A stretch of 64,000 bases of DNA from JASHPR01 sp963795055 (GCA_963795055.1 CAWCGJ010000034.1:23094-87093); one strand, 5' to 3'. Shown: positions 8,651 through 18,099, counted from the first letter of the stretch. Notes: generated from the sequence alone by a model not told the origin. Program-made: numbers and translations.

Positions 8651-8690
8651 CCGCTAGCCTATAATATCGATAGGTTAAATAGACTAGCGG
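8651..8690 (+). promoter_or_regulatory. Palindromic promoter/operator of the MBL-rhodanese gene
   Basis: Nested inverted repeats surround a TATAAT box (8660-8665). The outer arms are CCGCTAG (8651-8657) and CTAGCGG (8684-8690); the inner arms are CCTAT (8658-8662) and ATAGG (8670-8674). A repressor bound here would cover the -10. Persulfide or sulfide sensors of the CsoR/CstR or ArsR type would fit by function, but none is encoded nearby. Confidence 0.5.
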
Positions 8691-8700
8691 GGAGGGTCCT

Positions 8701-10083
8701 GTGATCGAGGTCGTGACGATCGAGACGCCGTCGCTGGGGGACCGGACCTACCTGGCGACCGACGGTGCCAGCGCGCTCGTGATCGACGCGCAGCGGGACA
8801 TCGACCGGGTGCTGGCGGTGGCGGCCGCGCGGGGGGTCGCGGTGACGCACGTGTTCGAGACCCACATTCACAACGACTACGTCTCCGGGGGCCTGGCCCT
8901 CGCCCGCCGGTCCGGCGCCGCCTACCACGTCAACGCGGCCGATACCGTGGCGTTCAGCCGGGTCGGGATCGGCGACGGCGACACGATCGACGTCGGGCCG
9001 TCCATCCGGGTGCGGGTCATCGCCACGCCCGGGCACACCTTCACCCACCTGGCCTACGCGCTCGAGGACGCCGCCACCGGCGAGGTGGCGGCGGTGTTCA
9101 CCGGCGGCTGCCTGCTGTACGGATCGGCCGGCCGCCCGGACCTGCTCGGCGCGGAGCACACGCACACGCTCGCGGCCGCGCAGCACGCCTCCGCCCGGCG
9201 GCTGGCCCGGGCCCTGCCGGACCGCACGCCGGCGTGCCCGACGCACGGCTTCGGCAGCTTCTGCGCCGCCACCACGGCCCAGACGGCCGCGTCGACGATC
9301 GGGGACGAGAAGCGGTCCAACCCGGCGCTGACCCTGGACCGGGACAGCTACGTCGCCGCCCTGGTGGCGGGCCTGGACGCCTACCCCGCCTACTACGCGC
9401 ACATGGCCGCGGCCAACGCGGCCGGCCCTGAGGCCCCCGGCCTCGCCCCGCCCGCCCGGGTGAGCGCAGGCGAACTGGGCCGGCGGATCGCCGCGGGAGA
9501 GTGGGTGGTGGACCTGCGCCACCGGCGGGCGTTCGCGGCCGGGCACCTGCCGGGCTCGCTCAGCTTCGAATACTCCGGCAGCTTCGCCACCTACCTCGGC
9601 TGGCTGATCCCCTGGGGCACCCCGCTGACCCTGATCGGGGAGACCGGCCGGCAGATCGCCGCCGCGCAGCGCGACCTGGCCCGGATCGGGATCGACCACC
9701 TGGCCGGCGCCGCCATCACGAGCTCGGGCGGCTGGCCATCTGCGCCGTTCCTGGGCAGCTACCCCGTCAGCGACTACCCGGGCCTGGCCGCCGTCCGGGA
9801 CCGGCAGGACCTGGCCGTCCTGGACGTCCGCCGCGAACCAGAGCGTGTTCGCGGTCACATCGCCGGCTCGGTTCACGTGCCGCTGCACGAGCTGCCGGGC
9901 CGCCTGCGTGACCTGCCCGACCGGCCGTTGTGGGTCCACTGCCAGGGCGGCTACCGCGCCAGCATCGCCGCCTCCCTGCTGCAGGCGGCCGGGCACGCCG
10001 TCACCGCCGTCGACGACGACTTCGCCCGGGCCGCCGCCGCCGGCCTGACCATCGCCGGATCACCCAGGCGCCCCGCAGCCTAA
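8701..10083 (+). CDS. MBL-fold hydrolase with two rhodanese domains (persulfide dioxygenase/sulfurtransferase type)
   Basis: A 460-residue protein likely to oxidise glutathione-, mycothiol- or protein-type persulfides to sulfite and transfer sulfane sulfur. Residues 1-240 form a metallo-beta-lactamase domain: H55-I-H57-N-D59-Y60, H112 in GHTFTH, D147 and H182. The last His of the usual HxHxDH motif is Tyr, as in ETHE1-like relatives that use one iron. Two rhodanese domains follow. The first lacks a catalytic Cys; the second has C414 in HCQGGYR. This order matches CstB-like proteins. GGGAGGG precedes the GTG start by about 5 bases. It lies downstream of a sulfonate operon, which suggests disposal of reactive sulfur. 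Confidence 0.85.
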   Translation: MIEVVTIETPSLGDRTYLATDGASALVIDAQRDIDRVLAVAAARGVAVTHVFETHIHNDYVSGGLALARRSGAAYHVNAADTVAFSRVGIGDGDTIDVGPSIRVRVIATPGHTFTHLAYALEDAATGEVAAVFTGGCLLYGSAGRPDLLGAEHTHTLAAAQHASARRLARALPDRTPACPTHGFGSFCAATTAQTAASTIGDEKRSNPALTLDRDSYVAALVAGLDAYPAYYAHMAAANAAGPEAPGLAPPARVSAGELGRRIAAGEWVVDLRHRRAFAAGHLPGSLSFEYSGSFATYLGWLIPWGTPLTLIGETGRQIAAAQRDLARIGIDHLAGAAITSSGGWPSAPFLGSYPVSDYPGLAAVRDRQDLAVLDVRREPERVRGHIAGSVHVPLHELPGRLRDLPDRPLWVHCQGGYRASIAASLLQAAGHAVTAVDDDFARAAAAGLTIAGSPRRPAA

Positions 10084-10166
10084 CCGGATAAGGCGTTGCC
10101 GGCCCGGCGGCTGATGGCCCATGATTTACGTCAGGAAGTATCGTGCCGATCGCCCGAGGAGGGTAG

Positions 10167-10280
10167 ATGCGCCAGGCGTTCACGTCCACCGAGATGGCCT
10201 TTGGGACCTATTCATGGGATGTGGCGCGTGTCGCGGAAAACGCTCAACTTGGGGATCCTGGCGCATGTAGACGCGGGTAA
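10167..10280 (+). CDS. Putative 37-codon leader ORF overlapping the Tet(M)-like gene
   Basis: A short frame with an excellent AGGAGGG site three bases before its ATG. It runs 62 bases into the GTPase gene in another frame and stops at 10280. The GTPase start itself has no clear ribosome site. Ribosomal protection genes such as tet(M) are known to be controlled through upstream leader peptides. Here the overlap suggests translational coupling or drug-sensitive control, by inference. It may instead be a chance frame using the GTPase's misplaced ribosome site. Confidence 0.4.
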   Translation: MRQAFTSTEMAFGTYSWDVARVAENAQLGDPGACRRG

Positions 10281-12168
10281 GACGACTCTTACCGAGCGGC
10301 TGCTGTACGACTCGGGCGTCATCGACCAGCTCGGCGCCGTCAACGCCGGCACCACCCAGACCGATTCGCTGCCGCTGGAACAGCGGCGCGGTATCACGAT
10401 CAAGTCCGCCGTGGCGTCCTTCCCGATCGGGGACGTCACCGTCAACCTGATCGACACGCCGGGCCATCCGGATTTCATCGCCGAGGTGGACCGCGTGCTG
10501 AACGTCCTCGACGGGGTGGTGCTCGTCCTGTCGGCGGTTGAGGGCGTGCAGGCGCAGACCCGGATCCTGATGCGCTCGCTGCAGCGCCTGGGGATACCGG
10601 CGCTGCTGTTCGTGAACAAGGTTGACCGGCCCGGGGCGAATCCCGAGGGCGTGCTGCGGGACATCGCCGGCCGTCTCAGGGTCGCCGCCTTCGCCATGGG
10701 GTGCGTGACTAACGCCGGGACGCGCGGGGCCAGCGTCACCGCGTCAGGATCCGGCGACGCGGAGTTCGCCACCGGCCTGACCGAGCTGCTGGCCGAGCGC
10801 AACGACGGGCTGCTGGCCGCCTATGTGCGCAACGAGGCGGGGGTTCCGTATGACCAGCTCCGCGCGGAACTGGCGGAGCAGACGAGGCGCGGGCAGGTGT
10901 ATCCGGTCTTCTTCGGCTCGGCCATCACCGGGGCGGGCATCGCGCCGCTGATGGCCGGCCTCGCCGAGCTGCTGCCGGCCTCGGACGGTGACCCGGGCGG
11001 CCCGCCGTCCGGCAGCATCTTCAAGATCGAACGCGGCCGCAGCGCGGAGAAGATCGCCTACGTCCGCATGTTCTCCGGAACCGTGCGCGTCCGCGACCGG
11101 CTCCGGTTCGGGTCCGGCCACGACGACAAGGTGACCGCGGTCGCGGTCTTCGAGCGAGGGCCGGCCGCCGCGCGGCAGGCGGTCAGGGCCGGCCAGATCG
11201 GCAAGCTCTGGGGTCTGGCCGAGGCCCGGATCGGGGACCGCATCGGGGAGGCCGACGGCGGTGCCGGCCTGCAGTTCCCGCCGCCGACGCTGGAGTCCGC
11301 CGTCGTGCCGTGTGACCCCCGCGACAGGAACCGGCTGCGCGTCGCGCTCGGCCAGCTCGCCGAGCAGGATCCGCTCATCAACCTGCGGCAAGACGACGAG
11401 CGGCAGGAGATCTACGTGTCGCTCTACGGCGCGGTCCAGAAAGAGGTCATCCAGGCCACCCTGGCCGACGATTTCCATGTCGCCGCCACGTTCCGCGAGA
11501 CGACGATGATCTGCATCGAGCGGCCCCTGGGCCGCGCGAGTGCCGTCGAGGTCCTCCAGTCCGACAGCCATCCCTATTCCGCGACGGTCGGGCTGCACAT
11601 CGAACCTGGGCCGGCCTCTGGCGTCAGGTTCCGGCTCGACTTCGATCCGCGCCTGATCCCGCTGTATATCTACAAGACCGCTGGCCGCTTCGCCGACGCG
11701 ATGACGCAGTACATCCGGCACGCGCTGGAAAAGGGCCACTACGGATGGCAGGTCACCGACTGCGTCGTCACGATGAACGAATGCGGGTACTACATCGGTG
11801 ACGGGCCCACCAAGCGCATGCTGCCCACCCCGCGGACCACGGCCGCTGATTTCCGCAAGCTGACGCCGCTGGTCCTGAGGGAGGCCCTGCGGCAGGCCGG
11901 CACGGTCGTCTGCCGGCCGATGGCCCGCGTCCGCCTGGAGCTGCCCGCGCCGAGGACGGGCGACGTGCTGTCGGCCCTGGCCCGGCTCGGCGCCGCCACG
12001 CAGACGCCGCGGCTCGATGCCGAGCTGTCGGTGGTCACGGCCATGCTGCCCTCAGCGCAGGTCCGCAGCCTTCAGGAGCAACTGCCCGGGCTGACCGGTG
12101 GCGAAGGCGTGCTCGACACCAGCTTCGGCGGTTACGAACCGGTACACGGCAGCTTCCCCCGGCGCTGA
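10219..12168 (+). CDS. Translational GTPase of the Tet(M)/Otr(A) ribosomal protection family, divergent
   Basis: An EF-G-like GTPase of about 649 residues, close to the length of Tet(M). G1 is AHVDAGKTT (about 15-23), G3 is DTPGH, and G4 is NKVDR. The C-terminal domains contain the family phrase TAADFRKLTPLVL. Known protection proteins carry a short YSPVS-type tip in domain IV just before that phrase. Here the segment is longer and reads YYIGDGPTKRM, so actual tetracycline resistance is unproven. ATG 10219 and GTG 10228 are both possible and neither has a good ribosome site; an upstream leader ORF overlaps. It could equally be a housekeeping ribosome-rescue factor. Confidence 0.8.
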   Translation: MWRVSRKTLNLGILAHVDAGKTTLTERLLYDSGVIDQLGAVNAGTTQTDSLPLEQRRGITIKSAVASFPIGDVTVNLIDTPGHPDFIAEVDRVLNVLDGVVLVLSAVEGVQAQTRILMRSLQRLGIPALLFVNKVDRPGANPEGVLRDIAGRLRVAAFAMGCVTNAGTRGASVTASGSGDAEFATGLTELLAERNDGLLAAYVRNEAGVPYDQLRAELAEQTRRGQVYPVFFGSAITGAGIAPLMAGLAELLPASDGDPGGPPSGSIFKIERGRSAEKIAYVRMFSGTVRVRDRLRFGSGHDDKVTAVAVFERGPAAARQAVRAGQIGKLWGLAEARIGDRIGEADGGAGLQFPPPTLESAVVPCDPRDRNRLRVALGQLAEQDPLINLRQDDERQEIYVSLYGAVQKEVIQATLADDFHVAATFRETTMICIERPLGRASAVEVLQSDSHPYSATVGLHIEPGPASGVRFRLDFDPRLIPLYIYKTAGRFADAMTQYIRHALEKGHYGWQVTDCVVTMNECGYYIGDGPTKRMLPTPRTTAADFRKLTPLVLREALRQAGTVVCRPMARVRLELPAPRTGDVLSALARLGAATQTPRLDAELSVVTAMLPSAQVRSLQEQLPGLTGGEGVLDTSFGGYEPVHGSFPRR

Positions 12169-12255
12169 TCCGGTTCCGTGCCGGTCAGGAGAGCCGGTGC
12201 GGGTACACCGAAGGGGACGGCATCTGCAGGGCGACAACATCTTCAGGAGGACGCG

Positions 12256-13374
12256 ATGACACTGGCCGCGGGCGAGCCGACGAGTCAGGCGGCAGCTGGT
12301 GCCGGGCAGGCCGGGCGCCTGGCCGACCCCGGGATGGGCCCCGGTACCGACCCGCGGATCGATCCCCGGCTGCTCGCGGTCCTGGCCACCTTCGGCCTGG
12401 AGGCCGCGGCCGGGCCGCCGTCGCTGACCCGGGCCGCGCCGGTGGAGGAGCTGTGCGAGTTCGTGGGGCAGGCCGAGGCGGGTTTCGAGGGCCTCTACGA
12501 AGCGCTGCCGAACGCGCTGCCCGGCGATGACGCCAATATCGCTTACTCCACGCAGCTGATCCAGGGGATCGACGGCAACGACATCGCGCTGCACATCTAC
12601 CGGCCCGCCGATAGCGCCGGCCCGCTGCCGTGCTCCGTCTACCTGCACGGCGGCGGCATGACCATCCTCAAGGCCGACAACAAGGTGCACCAGCAGTGGA
12701 GCCGGGACCTGGCGGCGGCCGGCCTGGTGGTCATCGGCGTCGACTTCCGCAACGGGTACACCGCGGCCGGGCTGAACCCGTTCCCGGCCGGGCTGAACGA
12801 CTGCGCCAGTGCCGTGCGCTGGATCAGCTCACACCGCGACGAGCTCGGCGTCGGCCAGCTCGTCTTGCAGGGAGAATCTGGCGGCGGCAACCTCGTCCTG
12901 GCCGCCACGCTGCGCGCCAAGCAGGACGGTCGGCTTGACGACATCGACGGCGTCTACGCGATGGTGCCCTACATCAGCGGGGGATACGCCTGGGACCAGG
13001 CGCGGAAGCTGCGGGAACTGCCGTCCCTGGTCGAGAACGACGGCTACTTCATCGAGTGCCAGATGATGGACCTGCTGGTCTCGATCTACGACCCGACGGG
13101 AGATAACGCGGAGAACCCGCTCTGCTGGCCCTACTTCGCCACCGCCGCGGACCTCGAAGGGCTGCCGCCGCACGTCATCTCGGTCAACGAGCTCGACCCG
13201 CTGCGCGACGAGGGCGTGGCTTACTACCGCAAGCTCCTCCGGGCCGGCGTTCCCGTGGTGGGCCGGATGAACCTCGGGCTCGTCCACGGGGCGGACTCGA
13301 TCTTCCGCCAGGCTCTCCCCGACGTCTACGCGGCCACGGTCGGCGACATCAGGCGGTTCGCCTACAGCCTGTGA
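12256..13374 (+). CDS. Alpha/beta hydrolase, HSL-type esterase
   Basis: A 372-residue carboxylesterase of the hormone-sensitive lipase family. The oxyanion motif is HGGG starting at about H131. The nucleophile is S208 in GESGGG, the acid D314 in NELDPLRDEG and the base H344 in GLVHGAD. An N-terminal region of about 100 residues forms the cap. AGGAGG lies 5 bases before ATG 12256. There is no signal peptide, so it is cytoplasmic. It follows the GTPase gene by 87 bases with its own ribosome site; a functional link is not evident. Confidence 0.87.
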   Translation: MTLAAGEPTSQAAAGAGQAGRLADPGMGPGTDPRIDPRLLAVLATFGLEAAAGPPSLTRAAPVEELCEFVGQAEAGFEGLYEALPNALPGDDANIAYSTQLIQGIDGNDIALHIYRPADSAGPLPCSVYLHGGGMTILKADNKVHQQWSRDLAAAGLVVIGVDFRNGYTAAGLNPFPAGLNDCASAVRWISSHRDELGVGQLVLQGESGGGNLVLAATLRAKQDGRLDDIDGVYAMVPYISGGYAWDQARKLRELPSLVENDGYFIECQMMDLLVSIYDPTGDNAENPLCWPYFATAADLEGLPPHVISVNELDPLRDEGVAYYRKLLRAGVPVVGRMNLGLVHGADSIFRQALPDVYAATVGDIRRFAYSL

Positions 13375-13474
13375 ACCGGCAGGGTTCGCTGGGTGCGCCG
13401 GGGTACCGTGCGTGCGGGGCGGCCGCCGCGGGCATGGTGCTGGTGCAAGCCAGATCTAACCGGGGCGGGGGACC

Positions 13475-13984
13475 ATGAATGCACACGGGCCGGGCGACGA
13501 GGCTCCGGTGACCGCCGCCAGCGACGGCCTGGCGATACCAGGCCCGACGGGTCAGGCGATGACGGTGAAGGTCAGCGGCGCGGCCAGCCGCGGGGCTTAC
13601 TCGCTGATCGAGTACTCGCACGCGCCCGGTGCGCCGGGACCGCCGGCGCACGTGCACCGCGAGCACGAGGAGGCGTTCTACGTCCTGGAGGGCGAGCTCA
13701 CGCTGGCGGTCGGCGATTCGTCGGTGACGGTGCGCGCGGGGCAGAGCGTCGTGGTGCCGCGCGGGGTGCTGCACCGGCCGAGCAATGCATCGGACCGTCC
13801 GGTCCGGTTCGTCTTCGTCAGTTCCCCGCCGATGGATGAGTTCTTCACCGCGCTGGGCTCGCTCACCGCCCGCGGCGGTGGCCGGCTCGACTCGGCACTG
13901 CTAGCCGAGCTGGGCGGCCGGTTTGACACCGTCTTCCCCGGCCTGCCCTCGGGTACCGTACGGATGCGCAACGAGCAGCCCTGA
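13475..13984 (+). CDS. Cupin domain protein
   Basis: A 169-residue single-domain cupin. The first metal motif is HVHREHEEAFYVLEG and the second motif is PRGVLHRPSN. This is a small beta-barrel typical of metal-dependent dioxygenases, isomerases or sensing proteins, and its substrate is not predictable. The ATG at 13475 follows a GGGCGGGGG run. A second, shorter cupin gene follows 58 bases downstream, so the two may be co-transcribed. Confidence 0.78.
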   Translation: MNAHGPGDEAPVTAASDGLAIPGPTGQAMTVKVSGAASRGAYSLIEYSHAPGAPGPPAHVHREHEEAFYVLEGELTLAVGDSSVTVRAGQSVVVPRGVLHRPSNASDRPVRFVFVSSPPMDEFFTALGSLTARGGGRLDSALLAELGGRFDTVFPGLPSGTVRMRNEQP

Positions 13985-14042
13985 GGCCTCGCGGGCGGTA
14001 GCCTCCGGGTGGGAGGCCGGCGGCGAGCACGGAGAGAAGCAG

Positions 14043-14453
14043 ATGACGGTCATTAAGGCAGGCACGGTCGCGCGGCTGTCCCGTGGCGGCGGCGTGGTGA
14101 CGATTCCCCTGATTACCTGGCAGAGCGCGAAAGAGCCGAACAGGATCACTACGGGGATCAGCATCTACCCGCCGGGCACCGGGGCGCCGCTGCACCTGCA
14201 CAATTGCGACGAGCAGCTGACACTGCTGGAAGGCACCGGCGAGGTGGAGATCGCCGGGCAGGTCACCGCGCTGGAACCGCTGGACACCGTCCATTACGCG
14301 GCCGGGACCGAGCATGCCCTCCGCAACACCGGCGATACCCCCATGAAGATCCTCTGGGTTTACAGCTCGGCCCTGGTCACGCGGACGTTCGTGGCCACCG
14401 GGGAGATGGTGGACCATCTGTCTCCGGCCGACCGCATGGTCCGCGACAGCTGA
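14043..14453 (+). CDS. Cupin domain protein
   Basis: A 136-residue single cupin. Its first motif, PLHLHNCDEQLTLLEG, and second, HYAAGTEHALRN, keep the metal-binding histidines. The frame is open back to 13923, but GGAGAG ahead of ATG 14043 and the domain boundary support the shorter form. It is related in fold but not closely in sequence to the preceding cupin. Function unknown. Confidence 0.78.
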   Translation: MTVIKAGTVARLSRGGGVVTIPLITWQSAKEPNRITTGISIYPPGTGAPLHLHNCDEQLTLLEGTGEVEIAGQVTALEPLDTVHYAAGTEHALRNTGDTPMKILWVYSSALVTRTFVATGEMVDHLSPADRMVRDS

Positions 14454-14454
14454 C

Positions 14455-14523
14455 CTACCCGCTGGTGGTCGGCGCCGGCGTCGTGAGGTCGTAGACGGTC
14501 AGCCCGTTCTTCATCACGGACCG
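14455..14523 (-). pseudogene. Possible C-terminal remnant of a metabolic enzyme
   Basis: In the 241-base gap before the SARP gene, the minus strand reads SVMKNGLTVYDLTTPAP and then a stop. This resembles the last strand of amidohydrolase-like proteins. Nothing upstream continues the frame. The rest of the gap shows no gene. The assignment is weak. Confidence 0.25.
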
Positions 14524-14694
14524 GAATCACGATCTCTACCTGGGTTTGTCCTGGCGGCACGCCGGCCTGGCCTGCGAATATAGCTTCGGTAGTTTGCATG
14601 ACCTGAGGCTCGGCGACGATGCTCTACCCCCGCCTAACCGACCTTCTGTAGCAGCCATGAGCCGTGCTTCACTGTCAGAGGGGGAAGGGGCGGC

Positions 14695-17600
14695 GTGATC
14701 GACTACCGGATTCTCGGGCCGCTCGAAGTCAGCGCAGACGGACACGTGATCGAGATCGGCGGCCCCAAGCTGCGTGCCCTGCTGGTCATCTTGCTGCTCC
14801 GGGCGAACGAGTCCGTCCCGCGTGACGTCCTGATTCAGGAGCTGTGGGGCGAGCAGCCCCCGGCCAGCGCGCGGGGCAACCTCGATGTCTACATCTCGCG
14901 GCTGCGCAAGGCGCTCGGCGCGCACGCGAACGGATCTGCCCTGGTGACCCGGCCGGGCGCATACAGCGTGCGGGTCGAGGAGGGACGGCTGGATGCGCGC
15001 CGGTTCGAGCAGCTCGTCGAGCAGGGCCGGGCTGCGCTGGCCCGGGGCGCGCCCGACCAGGCGGCCGCCAGGCTTCGGGCGGCGCTGAAGCTCTGGCGCG
15101 GGCAGGCGCTGGCCGACCTGGCCGACGGGCCGGGCCCGCGGGTCGAGGCCATCCGGCTCGAGGAGATGCGGCTGAGCGCCATCGAGGACCGGATCGAAGC
15201 AGACCTGGCGCTGGGCCGTAACGCCGACATCGTCGGCGACCTGGAGGCGCTGGTGGCCGTGAACCCGCTGCGTGAGCGCCTGCAGGGTCATCTGATGATC
15301 GCGCTGTACCGGAGCGGTCGGCAGGCCGAGGCGCTGGAGGCCTACCAGGCCGCGCGCCGGAAGCTGGTCGATGAGCTCGGCGTGGAACCGAGCCCTGCGC
15401 TGCAGCGGGTCGAGCGCGCGATCCTGCTACAGGACGCGTCGCTCGACCCGCCCGGCCGGGCGGCGACGGCTCAGCCGCCGCCGCCGGCCCCGCCGGTGGT
15501 ACCGGCGGGGCCGCCCCCGGCCGCCGGCGCGGATCGCCGGAAGCGGCTGCTGGCCGTCGCCGGGGTGCTGGCCGCGATCGCCGCGGTTCTCGTGGTCGGC
15601 ACTACCCGCGGAGTCGCCCAGCTCGCCGCGGGCCCGGACACCGTAGGCGTGATCGATGGCGCACGGGGCGACCTGTCCGCCGTGGTGACCGGGGTCGGTC
15701 GGCCGAACGGGATCGCCTACGGGGCCGGATCCGTCTGGATCACCGACAGCGCGGACGATCTCCTGCTCCGGGCCGACCCGGCCGGGCAGGTCATCGACTC
15801 CATCCCGGTCGGCCACGGGCCGGCCGGCGTGACGGTCGGCGACGGCCTGGTCTGGGTGGCCAACGAGCTCGACGGCACCGTCTCGGAGGTCAATCCCGGC
15901 GCCGGACGGCAGGTGGGGGCGCCCATCGGTGTCGGGACCGGCCCGGACGCGATCGCGTTCGGCTTCGGGTCGGTCTGGGTCGCCAACGTGACCGACGACA
16001 CGCTGTCGCGGATCGACGCGGCCACCGGCGTAGTGACCGCGACCATTCCTCTCGCCAGCACGCCGGTCGGCATCGCCACCGGCGATGGCGCCGTCTGGGT
16101 GATCAGCCAGGATGCCGGGGAGCTGCTGGACATCGATCCGGCTGACAACCGGCCGTCGCGGGCGGTCACCATCGCCGACAGCCCGGACGGCCTGGCCGTC
16201 GGGGCGGGCCGGGTCTGGGTCGCCGACACGGGCGGCACGGTATCGAGCTTCGACCCGCGCACGGGCAAGGTACGAACGATCAAGGTAGGCGGCGCACCGG
16301 CGGGCGTCGCGTACTCCGGCGGCGCCGTCTGGGTGGCGGACAGCCTGAGCGGCGCGCTCTCGAGGATCGACCCGCGGACCGGTACGACACGGCTCGTCCG
16401 GGTCGGGAACGAGCCGACAGATCTCGCTGCCGCCGGAAACCATATCTGGGCCACGGTGCTCCCGTCGCTCGCGAGCCACCGCGGCGGCACCCTCACGGTC
16501 ATCGCCCCGCAGCTGCCGCCTGACCACCCTCCCGGGCCGACCGACCCCGCCGTCGCGTATGAGCTCGACACGTGGCAGATGCTGAGCCTGACCAACGACG
16601 GGCTCGTCGGCTACCGCCGGGTCACCGGCCTGGCCGGCGACGAGCTCGTGCCCGACCTCGCGACCGCGCTGCCCCGGCCGACCGACGACGGCCGGACCTA
16701 CACGTTCCGGCTCCGCGCCGGTATCAGGTACTCCACGGGGGCGCCGGTGCGGCCCGCGGACTTCCGCCGGGCCATCGAGCGGGTTTTCGTGATCGACAAG
16801 CGGCAGGATCCGTTCATCCCGGCCTTCTACGCCGGGATCGTCGGGGCGGGGCAGTGCGAAAGCAGTCCGGGCCCGTGCAACCTCGCGCGCGGGATCGTCG
16901 CCGACGACGCCGCCGACACGGTCACCTTCCACCTCACCGCGCCCGACCCGGAGTTCCTCTACAAGCTGGCGTTCTCGTGGGCCTACGCGGTCCCGAGCGG
17001 CACGCCCAGCCAGATGATCAGCGCCGCGCAGCTGCCTGCCACCGGACCGTATCTGACGCAGTCCCTGGTCCCGGGGCACACCTGGATCCTGGTCAGGAAC
17101 CCGCGGTTCCGCGAGTGGTCCTCGCAGGCCCAGCCCGGCGGCTACCCGGACCGGATCGTCTTGCGGCAGGACGTCGGACCCGGCCAGGCCGTCGCCGACG
17201 TCGAGCACGGCGAGGCCGACGTCCTGCTGTCTCCTCCACCCGGCAGCGTCGGCCAGCTCGCGACGCGCTACACCAGCCAGCTGCACAGCGGCCCGCTCGC
17301 GGGAACCGTCGCGCTCACGCTGAATACCCGCGTCGCGCCGTTTGACCGGCTGGCCGCGCGCCAGGCGGTCAACGATGCCATCGACAGGAACATAGTGATC
17401 GCGCTCAATGGCGGGTCGCTCACGGCCCAGCCAACCTGCCAGGTCCTGCCGCCGACCATGCCCGGCTACCGCCCGTACTGCCCCTACACGATCCAGCCGG
17501 GCCCGGGTGGCGCGTGGACGGCGCCCGACTTCGCGCGGGCCGAGCAGCTCGTGCGGGCTTCCGGGACGGCGGGCGACCGGGTGACCGTGCTGTACAGCAA

Positions 17601-18087
17601 CCAAGGAGCCCCGTTCCCCTCCCCGGCGACCGCCCGTTACGTGGTGTCGGTCCTTGATCAGCTCGGGTACCGGGCCTCGCTGCGCGTGGTCAGCCCGGAT
17701 GCGTACTACGGCGTGCTGGGCGATTCCCGTAACCAGCTCCAGGCCGGGTTCTTCAGCTGGTACCAGGACTATCCCGCGCCGTCCGACTTCATCGACCCGT
17801 TGCTGTCCTGCGGCTCGTTCCTGCCGGGCAACCCGGCGAACCTCAACACCGCGGAATTCTGCGATCCGCGGATCGACGCTCAAGCCGGGCAGACGCTGAC
17901 GCTCGGGTCAGGTGACCCCGCCGTTGCCGCCAGCCGGTGGGCGGCCATCGACCACGAACTCGTCGACGAGGCGCCCTGGGTCTCTCTGTACTACCCGCGC
18001 GACCTGACCGTCCTGTCCGCGCGGGTCGGCAACTACCAGTTCCACCCGTACTGGGACCTGCTCATCGACCAGCTCTGGGTCCGTTAG
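14695..18087 (+). CDS. Membrane-spanning SARP-type regulator fused to a beta-propeller and a peptide-binding domain
   Basis: A 1130-residue multidomain protein. Residues 1-95 are an OmpR-like winged helix and about 100-245 a BTAD helical domain, as in AfsR/SARP activators. A Pro/Ala linker leads to one transmembrane helix at about 282-304. The outside part has a repeat propeller (about 320-600) with motifs such as GSVWVAN and GAVWVAD. It is followed by a family 5 solute-binding domain (about 615-1120) that starts at DTWQMLSLTNDGL. The layout suggests a one-component transmembrane sensor: ligand binding outside, DNA binding inside. The GTG start follows GGGGGAAGGGG. No permease or ATPase genes accompany it, which argues against a transport role. 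Ligand unknown. Confidence 0.85.
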   Translation: MIDYRILGPLEVSADGHVIEIGGPKLRALLVILLLRANESVPRDVLIQELWGEQPPASARGNLDVYISRLRKALGAHANGSALVTRPGAYSVRVEEGRLDARRFEQLVEQGRAALARGAPDQAAARLRAALKLWRGQALADLADGPGPRVEAIRLEEMRLSAIEDRIEADLALGRNADIVGDLEALVAVNPLRERLQGHLMIALYRSGRQAEALEAYQAARRKLVDELGVEPSPALQRVERAILLQDASLDPPGRAATAQPPPPAPPVVPAGPPPAAGADRRKRLLAVAGVLAAIAAVLVVGTTRGVAQLAAGPDTVGVIDGARGDLSAVVTGVGRPNGIAYGAGSVWITDSADDLLLRADPAGQVIDSIPVGHGPAGVTVGDGLVWVANELDGTVSEVNPGAGRQVGAPIGVGTGPDAIAFGFGSVWVANVTDDTLSRIDAATGVVTATIPLASTPVGIATGDGAVWVISQDAGELLDIDPADNRPSRAVTIADSPDGLAVGAGRVWVADTGGTVSSFDPRTGKVRTIKVGGAPAGVAYSGGAVWVADSLSGALSRIDPRTGTTRLVRVGNEPTDLAAAGNHIWATVLPSLASHRGGTLTVIAPQLPPDHPPGPTDPAVAYELDTWQMLSLTNDGLVGYRRVTGLAGDELVPDLATALPRPTDDGRTYTFRLRAGIRYSTGAPVRPADFRRAIERVFVIDKRQDPFIPAFYAGIVGAGQCESSPGPCNLARGIVADDAADTVTFHLTAPDPEFLYKLAFSWAYAVPSGTPSQMISAAQLPATGPYLTQSLVPGHTWILVRNPRFREWSSQAQPGGYPDRIVLRQDVGPGQAVADVEHGEADVLLSPPPGSVGQLATRYTSQLHSGPLAGTVALTLNTRVAPFDRLAARQAVNDAIDRNIVIALNGGSLTAQPTCQVLPPTMPGYRPYCPYTIQPGPGGAWTAPDFARAEQLVRASGTAGDRVTVLYSNQGAPFPSPATARYVVSVLDQLGYRASLRVVSPDAYYGVLGDSRNQLQAGFFSWYQDYPAPSDFIDPLLSCGSFLPGNPANLNTAEFCDPRIDAQAGQTLTLGSGDPAVAASRWAAIDHELVDEAPWVSLYYPRDLTVLSARVGNYQFHPYWDLLIDQLWVR

Positions 18088-18099
18088 CGCTGCCGGGGA

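Noticed and set aside
15427..17883. Open frame of 818 codons antisense to the SARP fusion
   Set aside because: No motif, biased composition, and the sense frame has clear domains.
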